Positions 55,961-64,000 of a stretch of DNA of 64,000 bases are shown piece by piece; within the stretch, counting starts at the first letter, position 1, and each line of letters opens with the position of its first letter. The stretch lies in contig JAACJK010000223.1 in assembly GCA_013368325.1 (NCBI GenBank), forward strand, positions 372,001 to 436,000, read 5' to 3'. Under the pieces are notes generated by a model. The model saw only the letters and a program-made list of their open reading frames with translations, was not told where the DNA came from and made no database searches. The position numbers and the translations under genes were made by a program. The stretch is from Ephemerocybe angulata (lineage: Eukaryota > Basidiomycota > Agaricomycetes > Agaricales > Psathyrellaceae).

Positions 55961-56875
55961 CTAATCGAGCTCATCAATCATGTTCTCCAGCGCATTTCTG
56001 CGCTCCAGAGCACGGGCTCTATTCAGAACCGCCCGTGCATAGATGAAGTCCACAAGATCCCGAGCTTCGACTGGGGCATCATTGGGGGCATCCTTGTTAT
56101 CATTGCCGTGCCTGAACTTGTGCCAAAGCCTATAGAAGTTGACTTAGATCAGCGACTGAATTCTCTGAGGAATCGGGTGGGAGCTCGAACTGACTTTCCA
56201 ATGAAATAGCCCCCGACCGCACCCGCGGCAATGTTCGTCTTTACCCCCCGCTCCTCAAGCTCCCCATCCCATTCCCGGGACTCAAACACGTAGTCCACAA
56301 GATCCCGAGCTTCGACTGGGGCATCCTTGGGGGCATCCTTGTTATCATTGCGGTGCCTGAACTTGTGCCAAAGCCTATAGAAGTTGATTTAGATCAGCGA
56401 CTAAATTCTCTGAGGAATCGGGTGGGAGCTCGAACTGACTTTCCAATGAAATAGCCACCGACCGCACCCGCGGCAATGTTCGTCTTGATCCCCCGCTCCT
56501 CAAGCTCCCCATCCCATTCCCGGGACTCAAACACGTTCGTCTTCGCGCCCCTCGCTTCAAGCCCCAACTCGCCATCGTAGTAGTCGCGTTTCCATTTTTT
56601 GCGGGCCTCCTTGACGCATTTGTCTATGCACCTGTGATAAAAAAGCAATTGGCCCATGAGTACAAGGGACTACTCCGGCGTCATTAAGCGCTAAACGGTA
56701 TGACTGACTTCGCAGCGCCAACCACTCCTAACCCGACGGCGCCCTGCACAACAAGCTGGGTCATCTCACCCCGGGCCCTGCGCTCAAGGTCCTCGGGCGC
56801 CTGCGAAAGCGGCGCTGCGATGACAGGTGCAACGAGGAGGGCGGCGACGGCGACGTTCTTGGTGATGAAGATCAT
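55961..56875 (-). CDS. Secreted modular repeat protein SMR-5, 235 residues
   Basis: Longest member: exons 56709-56875, 56440-56631, 56195-56374, 55961-56129. Signal peptide MIFITKNVAVAALLVAPVIA, then EDLERRARGE and a hydrophobic end VQGAVGLGVVGAAK. Exon 2 has two Cys (KCIDKCVKEARKKWKRDYYD), GLEARGAKTN and ELEERGIKTNIAAGAVGGYF. Exon 3 is the 180-nt module of SMR-3, nearly unchanged. Exon 4 equals the last exon of SMR-3 except for a few bases. KKWKR is a second possible kexin site. Introns are 65 nt copies of each other except intron 1. The exon count shows module gain or loss relative to SMR-3. Confidence 0.8.
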
Positions 56876-57436
56876 GGTTATGAAAGGATATAAAGGGCGA
56901 GTGGATGATAAAATGGAAGTTTTGAGATTGCGTTCAACGCGAGAGAGTTGTAGTAGTAGAGTGTTGGATGGGTGAGACCAGCTGAAGAATAGAGAGTCAG
57001 ACCAGGCCTCTATTTATCGTTTCTCTGAACGCCATGGTAAGGCATGAGAGAGTTTTGGTAAGAGTGCAGTAAGTGCAGCCGTGCATCCGAGTGCTCGCAC
57101 CTGATGCCTCCGGTGAGGTGCGGGTAAGACGGGGTAAGTAGCTGTAAGTTATTTTGAAGAAATGGAGGGGGTGGAGTGTTTTCAACGAGAGTATCTCTCT
57201 ATCTATTGACTACGCGGGTTAGGTTCATACGTATATCCCTGACAGGAGCGAGGGGAGTAGGGAGACGACCTGTACGCTTTGGTGGCGCAATCCGCTGGGA
57301 GTAAGTCAGGTATTTCCGGGAAAAGGAACTGTAAAAGTCAGGGCTACCGTGGCTCCGCAACGGGGTGAGGTGCGCGTGCGCCTCGGATATTATCATGATC
57401 ACCAGCTGGAGTTACTGCAACACTTGAATCTCCGGT
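56876..57436 (-). promoter_or_regulatory. SMR-5 promoter and shared upstream DNA
   Basis: Same leader and AGGCCTCTATTTATCGTTTC block (57,004) as the other SMR genes. 57,190-57,436 repeats the 5.65-5.88 kb and 23.5-23.7 kb sequence (AACGGGGTGAGGTGCGCGTG). Confidence 0.5.
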
Positions 57437-57548
57437 CCCCGGGTATGGAGGGCAGGACGGTCGCGCTACGATTGCATAATGTTGTAGCACGACCGTCGGT
57501 GGATATTCGGCAAACGTAGCGCAACCGTCCTGCCCTCCATACCCGGGG
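57437..57548. mobile_element. 112-bp palindromic MITE-like insertion
   Basis: Terminal inverted repeats of 34 bp (57,437-57,470 and 57,515-57,548) differ at one base; ends CCCCGGGTATGGAGGGCAGG. It sits inside the SMR upstream sequence and is absent from the equivalent positions at 5,890 and 23,510, so it is an insertion specific to this copy. No clear target duplication. Confidence 0.65.
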
Positions 57549-57604
57549 CCCTACTGGTAATAGTTTGGTAGCCTACAGTCGATATATCATAGGCGTCAAG
57601 TCAG

Positions 57605-58160
57605 TGGATGACTTCCCGCCGCATTTAGGATCCTAAACTATTTTAAAGGCCTGTCATCGGAGATTGAAAAAGATCTAGCTTTCTGTTTTCTGAACCGTCG
57701 ACCAGTTACGATTGCAAGCCTTGTTGAGAGCAAGGAGAGAGCTGTGCGGAGATGTCTCCCGAATAGAGATAGGGGTTGGCGCCCTTTTCGGAGCCGCCTT
57801 CTCTTCGAGCACTTATATCAACTGGAAACTACTATCAGTCGCTTACCGATGCTATAACTCACCAACAAAGGTCTCCAGTACCGTCGAATCGTCTGCTTGA
57901 CACTCAGAAGGACTTGCCAAGAACTTTGAAGTCATTGATTCGTCCCCATTTGTCTCGCCTAAGTCTAGGAAATACAGTTTGAGTCTGGAGGAGGGGTACT
58001 TACCCCTCCTCCAGACTAAAGTCTAGGAAGGCCTCGCAATTGATGCACTTTGACGTCGGGCCCTTTCGCTGTCTCCAACAGGCAGGAGGTCGAGGCGGTT
58101 TCCGGCTTGATAGGTTTAGAAAATAGTTATGGTTTCTAAACAGCGGCGGGAAGTCATCCA
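57605..58160. mobile_element. 556-bp element with inverted ends, probable MITE
   Basis: Ends TGGATGACTTCCCGCCGC and GCGGCGGGAAGTCATCCA are perfect 18-bp inverted repeats, with weaker complementarity continuing inward (TTTAG...CTAAAC). No transposase frame. The target duplication is unclear. It lies between the SMR-5 upstream region and the dienoyl-CoA reductase 3' end. Confidence 0.6.
57982..58017. repeat. Perfect 17-bp hairpin with 2-nt loop
   Basis: Stem AGTCTGGAGGAGGGGTA, loop CT, perfect complement to 58,017, inside the 556-bp element. It is too symmetric for chance; possibly a replication slippage product or the core of a nested palindromic repeat. Confidence 0.7.
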
Positions 58161-58193
58161 GTGTCTATATTAAACCATTTGGCAAGGTACATA

Positions 58194-59513
58194 CTACATC
58201 CTCGCCTTGATCATATGGCTCAAGCTCTTAGGATCAAGCACCATCTGCGGATAAGGCATGAACTGATGACGGAGATGCTCTGACCCACCATCGACAGGAA
58301 GGACCTGTCCGGTGATGTACGAAGCAGCATTGCTGAACAAGAACACGGTAGCGTTGGCAATGTCCTTTATATCGCCCTGGCGCCCCACAGGATACCCCCC
58401 GTGGAGCTGTGCGGTGTCGATGCCTTTGGGCGCCAGCCGGTCCATGCCCTCCGTCCCATCGATGGGGCCAGGCGCGATCACATTGGAGCGCACCCCGTGC
58501 GGGCCCTCCTCGACGGCCAGTACCGCACTGAGCGCGTCGACACCCGCCTTCGCGGCGGAGACGTGCGCTTGATAGGGGGTGCCTGGATGAAGGGCGGAAA
58601 CGTCAGTATTCTGAATCTTCCGACGGAGGGTACCTGCGCGCTGGGCGTGTTTCGAGAGAGAATTTGGAAGCGGGGGTGTCCAGGATGGGTCATGGAAGGA
58701 TGGAAAAACGAGAGAGGCTTACCGTTATGGTGAAAGGTCGCGCTAACGTGAATATAGGCCCCTTTCGAAGCACGGACGTGCTGGATGGTGGCCTTTATCG
58801 TGTTATAGGTGCCCATCTGCAGGGGCGTTTAAGTGGCCGGTACTGACTGATTTCGGAGGAGCAGAAAGAACGCGACGTACAGTGTCAATTTCGAGAACGG
58901 TCTTAAACGCATTTTCCGAAAGGCCAGAGATGGGCGCCAAGAAGTTTCCAGCAGCACCTAGTAGGGCAAAAGTGCAGTCACAGGTCCTGGTCATGAGCAC
59001 TCAAGGAAGGTGCTTGGATGCAAGTTGGCCTCTCTCACCGCAGATTACGAAGTCAATCCTCCCGAATTTCTCAATGGTTTTAGCGACGGCTTCCTTCAGA
59101 GAAGCTGGCTGGCGGACGTCAGCCTGTGCTGGGAGGCATTCCTGGCCCGTAGCCGCCGAAAGCTCCTTGGCCGTCTGCTGCAGGCGCTCAATCCTGCAAA
59201 GTGCATCACATGTCAACAACCAAGTTCATTATTGGGTCAGGGAAAGCAATTAAAGCAGTTCGAACAACGCACTTCCTCCCTACGATGGTTGCATTAGCAC
59301 CGTGGCGCATCTGAGTTGTTGTTGAACAATTGGCGCGAGATTAGGACCCGACAGCGCGCATAGAAGTAGCGAGGAGCTCACCATGGCCTCGGTCATGCCA
59401 CGACATATGCCAGAACCGCCGCCAGTGCAGAAGAGGACCTTGCCCTTGAACAGGTCCTCTTTAAATACGCTGGTCGAATCAACGATGGGCTGGACGTATG
59501 CGGTTGGTGCCAT
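58194..59513 (-). CDS. Peroxisomal 2,4-dienoyl-CoA reductase (SDR family), 294 residues
   Basis: Exons 59382-59513, 59273-59310, 59039-59193, 58881-58957, 58723-58816, 58194-58582; all phases agree. The enzyme reduces 2,4-dienoyl-CoA with NADPH during beta-oxidation of unsaturated fatty acids (yeast Sps19 type, which is about the same length). Motifs: cofactor loop [62 protein letters not shown] with active-site region [16 protein letters not shown]; and [15 protein letters not shown]-terminal part [14 protein letters not shown]. The end KARM is not a canonical SKL, so the peroxisomal signal is weak or non-canonical. The start at 59,513 is preceded by an in-frame upstream Met that would add an unlikely extension. 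Confidence 0.9.
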
Positions 59514-60041
59514 TGCAAGATCTGTCCTAGGGTACTCTGGCGTAAGTATAATAGTACCTGAAGGTGTGGGGAAGCGCTGCTTAAGAGGATCCTCATGCTG
59601 CGAAGCATGTGATATGGGTGATGCCAACTCCAGATGCTCGGTACCTTGCCATTACCGGTGAACCCGTGTTCGATTCCCGTGGAAGACGAAATATCCATTC
59701 AGTGGAATGTAATAGACGTTGGTGCGTTATGAACTTTTACATGCCTCTCGCAGGGTTCTTTTCAGCCATAGTATTGGGACCTATCAGACTAGCCACTAGC
59801 GAGAAAAAGCAAGGCTTCTGCGATAAGCGCCCATCTACGTCATATCCAATTCAAGCGCCATGGGCTTCGACGATCATGTACTGACAGAATTATGGGTCAG
59901 TATTGGATTAATTACCATGCTATAAAGGTTACACTAAGATATAGAATGGTATTATTGACCAGGACTAGCGTAGCTACCGGAGTTGCAAGCACCACGCTCT
60001 CACCCGTCCTCAATATGGTAGCTCGACACAGAAGCGTCCCT
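59514..60041. other. Kexin 3' region to reductase promoter, no separate gene
   Basis: A minus-strand frame out of register with kexin reads SVVLATPVATLVLVNNTILY (59,930-60,000), a possible remnant of the kexin transmembrane segment. See the kexin entry. Otherwise nothing recognisable. Confidence 0.35.
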
Positions 60042-62191
60042 CTACTGGCGAGAGGGGGAGCCCACCGTTTCCGGGAGTACGGGGCGCGGAGGCGTAACTG
60101 CGCTCTCTGGAAGGAGGATGTCGTCATCTTTGTCGATCACATATTGCTTAGCCTTCGACGGGTCAATACACTCGCCCCATAGAGCCATGTTCCACCCTAC
60201 GAGGTATCCACTCTCGTCTTCGTGTTCTTGGTCTGAAACGTGGAGTGTCCAGCTGCCTACGGGATCTTCACCCCTGAGAGTAGTGTTCAGTGCAGCAAAG
60301 GGAAATAGGGAGACAAAAAGGCGTACCAGTGCTTGAGAGTCATGAACTCCCATCCGGTGAACCCCTTTTCGGAGGTATCTGCCTCCCGTCTACTAGCAAG
60401 CACACTCCTTATACCGTTAGGACTTTCAATATAGACCTCGACGTCGCCCCTTTTTGTATGATCAATCCACACGCGGACCGTGACGTGTTCGAGCCTCTCG
60501 AAGTTATTCTCAGCGAGCATCTCCTTCGTGATGCGGATCTCGCTCGACACCCCACCATCGTCAATGAACTCGCCTCCTTTGTACTTCCCATGGTTGTCCA
60601 TCGACCCATCCCGAAGCCGGACCGTCGGCGTCTCGACCCAAGCCTGTGGCTTCACGAGCTTCCACGTTTTCGCAGCCTGAACGTAGGCCCACCCGTCGAG
60701 CACCCCAAACCCGTACTTGTTGCTGAAGTATTTTCCGCTCGCCATTCTCGACCAGTCGGGGTCGTGGGGGTTGATCTGGCGCGCCGTCTCGACGCAGAGG
60801 TACTGCATGTCGCGCCAGGTGAGATCTGGGCGGACCTGTAGCGCGAGTACGAACACGCCGGCGACGTTAGGTGCCGCCGCGGACGTGCCTCCGTGGGTGT
60901 CTGCGCACTGATTCTTTCCCCTATCGGTGGTAACCTACGACACAGTCAGTCAGATAGCGCATCGTTGGGTAGGCGAACTCACGATGGATTTTCCGCTCCC
61001 AGAGGTATAAGCGACGACCATGACCGCGGCGCACGCTTCTGAGTACTTGGGGTGCAAGCCCTTCTGATCGACCGCGCCCACCGTCACGGAGTAGATACTG
61101 TTTGTGTAGCCATCGAAGTTGCATTGGTCTCCGGACCAGCCGCCATTCCCAGCCGCAAAGACGAACACCGAACCTTTACCCCCTCGTCCCTTGTTGATTC
61201 CGTTCAAGACGGCTTTTCGAACAATGTATTTGGGGCGCTGCATCTTGGTGCCGTCGTCTCGAGGGCCCCAGCTACAGCTGTAGAGCGAGACATCCTGGAA
61301 ACCGTAGTTGAGCGCGATGGCTTCGTCTGCCAGAGTGATCCTGCCTGAGAGGATGCGGATTCCAGCGACTTTGGCGTCGTAGGCGATACCGACTCCGCAG
61401 GCCTTGTTCTTGACTGCGGCGATTTGCCCTGCACATCGTGTGCCATGGCTATCGAACTCCTGCTTCGGTGTGGGGAGGGCTTGATGGTCGTTGAAATCAT
61501 ACGAGTTCTTCGCATCCTGGAGGCAAAGTTGGTGTGAATTCAGAGAATAGTGGTACAGACGTACGAAGTTGGCTGCCAGGTCGACGCTCGTGTAGTCAAG
61601 ACCATCGTCGATGAGGCCTGCCAGTACCCCTTTGCCCGTAATCCCTTCCGCCCATAGCCCAGTCACGTTCATCATGTGCTCAGGGTACTCGTCGTTCACG
61701 ATATGCCACTGCTTTGGGAACATCGGGTCGTCGATGTGAAACTGCTTCTTGACGACGGCAGCCTTCGGTGGGGGATGAATCGGTGGAGGTGCGCGCTTCT
61801 CCAGGTGCTGGAGCTCCTGTCGCTCGAGGAACGCTATCGAGTGGTAGAGCCGTTTTGAGAACTCGACGTCCTCCTCCGATCGAGCCTGGAGCCGGTCGTC
61901 TGAGAGTGCCACATCCCGTAGCGAGTGGTACGCGTCGATTACAGGGTCAAATCCCCTGGCCTCCAAGTCCCCAGATTTTGTGGTCCTCACCACCCAGTGG
62001 TCGTCCAGCTCCCCCAGCGGTTCGACGATTTCGACGCCGATACTTTTGGCCACGTCGTCAATCGGAACCCCTGTTTGAGAATTGTGCTCGACGACGTAGT
62101 AGCTGTGGGTATCGTACTCCCGCGCAGCTGGTCTCCGTGGTTGGGCGCGCACGACAAGCGCAGCCAGCGCAATTCTCCAGAGGATGCGCAT
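60042..62191 (-). CDS. KEX2: Kexin-type subtilisin protease, 666 residues
   Basis: Exons 61565-62191, 60983-61516, 60327-60934, 60042-60273, with introns of 48, 48 and 53 nt. Kexin cuts after dibasic sites in secretory precursors, usually in the late Golgi. Parts: signal peptide MRILWRIALAALVVRA; prodomain with autoprocessing site HLEKR; S8 catalytic domain with Asp195 (LIDDGLDY), His233 (DSHGTRCAG), oxyanion Asn333 (AAGNGG) and Ser405 (GGTSAAAP); P domain (EHVTVRVWIDHTKRGDVEVY, SPNGIRSVLASRR, GEDPVGSWTLHVSD). It stops at SPSRQ soon after the P domain. Yeast Kex2 is about 814 residues with a Ser/Thr region, membrane anchor and tail; these are missing here unless a further exon exists. The start at 62,191 places the signal peptide correctly. 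Confidence 0.93.
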
Positions 62192-64000
62192 GTTGCAGAG
62201 GTGGAAAAGGAAGAGAAGGAGGTCGGCGTTTCCGGCCAAGCGGTCCAACAACGAGTGCGACCATGGCTCATCATGGTGGGAGTCAAGTGTAACACTCCGA
62301 ATTTCAGTCTGATGGGATCTTGACGAATTGAGCGCCGTCCAGCCCTCCATCACTGGTGTACATGCCAGGGAATGACGTAGCTGCGTCTTCCGTCGCTGTG
62401 CGTTCCCCCCATCGGCGCACGCATGCGACCCTTCCGTGCTGACGACTGCCTCGGCCCTCGGGCGCAGAATCGATTCGCCCCCTCTTGCGCTCAGTCCACG
62501 ACACGCCTCACCTTCCATCCGCGCATGCTCAACGCTCAGTCGTCCCTTCGCGACGCTGATGCGCCTCGGTTCCAGTCCACTGCACATCGTGCCCCAAGGT
62601 CGATCCTCGCTGCGCATTCATCACGTACAGCCAGTCGCCCACTCGCGACGCTGAGCTCTATTCCAGACCGCCACGCGCACGGAGCTCAATCCTACCTGGG
62701 CGTTGGATCACGTCCATGTACAGTGCAAGTATCTATGTATGTTGTACGCGTACTGACTACTCGAACACCGTGAACCTCGACCCTCTCTGGACGCGCCGCC
62801 AACCCTGATCAACGAGGCGCCATCCACCTTCACGGCTGATACCCCCGTCCGCGGCAGGAAATGGTAGAGACCGAGACTTCGATGGATCCCTCCGACGTAT
62901 CACTATGAAGTCACATACATTAGCCAGTGTGAAGCTTGAAGGGAGTCGCGTACGTACCAGTGCAGGCTCTGATCACCCCACCCATCCCAGCTAACCCCTG
63001 ACCCCACGCCATTTCAACCCTACAGACTCTGACGACCTGGAAACCGAGCACTACATCAGCAAACGCCCACCCATTCAAGCCCACTGTACTCACCCGTCAT
63101 GAACCCTGGCACCATATGCATCCCGTTGATGCCTTTACGCGCAACGTCTTGCTGGGCCGGCCGATGTTGGGTCCCGAATCGACAAGCGTCGGCCTACAGC
63201 TGGAAATCTGTGTCAGCAACGCGCTAATCAAGACCAACAACCCGCGACGCACCTATCGCCTTCACCGCTGCTACCCCGCACAACCAAATCCCGCATTCTG
63301 GGCCAGCACTCCCATGGCCGAGTCGACGTCGAGCTCAGGGCGCGAGAGATCCCAGGTACGTCGTCGAAATCGCGCTTTCTGGAGGAAGCGATGCTCGCAG
63401 GTCGCGAGGGATCTCAGCACCATTCCAGTCTGCAATCGCACCCGTCAGTCAGTGTGAACATCGAAACAAGTCACGAACGCACCTGCGCGAGCTCTCACTA
63501 CCTCATCCACCGCAGCCCTGACCCCCCGACCCGGCGACCCCACGGTACGTGCTGGCGTATGCGACGAGTATCTGTGAGGCTGTGAGTATCAGGCTTAATG
63601 CGAGCATACGATTCACTCACGTCGCTTCTCCGCACCACAGCCGCGCCGGGTCTTCAAGACACAGATCTAAGTACAGGCAAGGTTAGTGACGACAAGAAGC
63701 GATCAGGAAATGACCGTAGCGACTCACCTATGTTGCAGACAACGATAGCCATGACTGCGAGGGACGAAAAGTGAACGTCAGACACACCCCCAAAGCAAAC
63801 GACGGCCGACTCACTCTGATATCTTAAGGACGGTGGGGCGGCCTTCGTGCCGGTGTTGGCGAATGCCCCGTTTTAGGCCTTGGCTGTGGTGCAGAAGTGT
63901 GAGTACCGACGAAGGCGAGCTGAGGGAGGTGCGTACACTGGGGTACGGGTCAGAGCAAAGGCGAAATCCTAACAGCACTTCGTCAGGTCATGAAGAAAAA
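62192..64000. other. Kexin upstream region and unassigned sequence
   Basis: 62,192-62,700 is the kexin promoter side with Arg/His-rich chance frames. From 62,800 to 64,000 several short stretches are bounded by plausible GT/AG signals on either strand (for example minus-strand acceptors near 63,430 and 63,200), but no frame shows a family. A small multi-exon gene or non-coding transcript is possible. Confidence 0.3.

Noticed and set aside
60950..62617. Kexin start at the more distal in-frame ATG (62,617)
   Set aside because: It would add about 142 low-complexity residues before an otherwise perfect signal peptide beginning at 62,191.
62423..62773. 116-residue frame upstream of kexin
   Set aside because: Arg/His/Pro chance frame in GC-rich promoter DNA without start context or homology.

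Overview
The window is nuclear DNA of a filamentous basidiomycete, most likely an agaricomycete. Genes are split by 48-75 nt GT/AG introns. They include a secreted GMC (aryl-alcohol-oxidase type) oxidoreductase, a kexin, a peroxisomal 2,4-dienoyl-CoA reductase and an INO80 subunit, plus an expanded set of BTB/POZ proteins of the kind common in agaric genomes. Nothing looks bacterial or organellar.

The edges hold ordinary single-copy genes: GMC oxidoreductase (1-1192, cut by the window start), a polytopic membrane protein (15.8-17.6 kb), dienoyl-CoA reductase (58.2-59.5 kb) and kexin (60.0-62.2 kb). The rest is a duplication-ridden accessory region. It holds a huge inverted repeat (about 5.3-11.5 kb against 18.0-24.1 kb) whose arms each carry a complete IES2/INO80B gene. 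It also holds four multi-copy families: (1) BTB-C genes, a BTB domain followed by a C-terminal cysteine-pair module; (2) short BTB-only genes (BTB-A); (3) a secreted modular repeat protein (here SMR), with signal peptide, Kex2-like sites and symmetric exon modules; (4) a family of tiny cysteine-rich proteins beginning Met-Cys (here MC) with no signal peptide. A third BTB type (BTB-II) has one intact copy and two decayed copies. One LTR retroelement with identical LTRs and an unusual lone ORF sits at 36.7-39.5 kb, and two palindromic MITE-like insertions lie at 57.4-58.2 kb.

The most striking organisation is that SMR genes repeatedly sit directly upstream of BTB genes in the same orientation: SMR to BTB at 5.3-3.5, 15.0-12.7, 24.1-27.1, 47.8-44.0 and, decayed, 56.9-54.2 kb. 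BTB upstream regions share a conserved motif (core CACGGGGTACGGGCGCTTAA). The clustering, mosaic recombinants, fresh lesions and intact paralogues suggest a rapidly evolving gene-pair locus. Its function cannot be read from sequence. A link between the secreted repeat proteins and the kexin in the same window is plausible but is inference only.

Exon coordinates were derived by hand from splice signals, reading-frame phase and comparison of paralogues within the window. No database search was possible.
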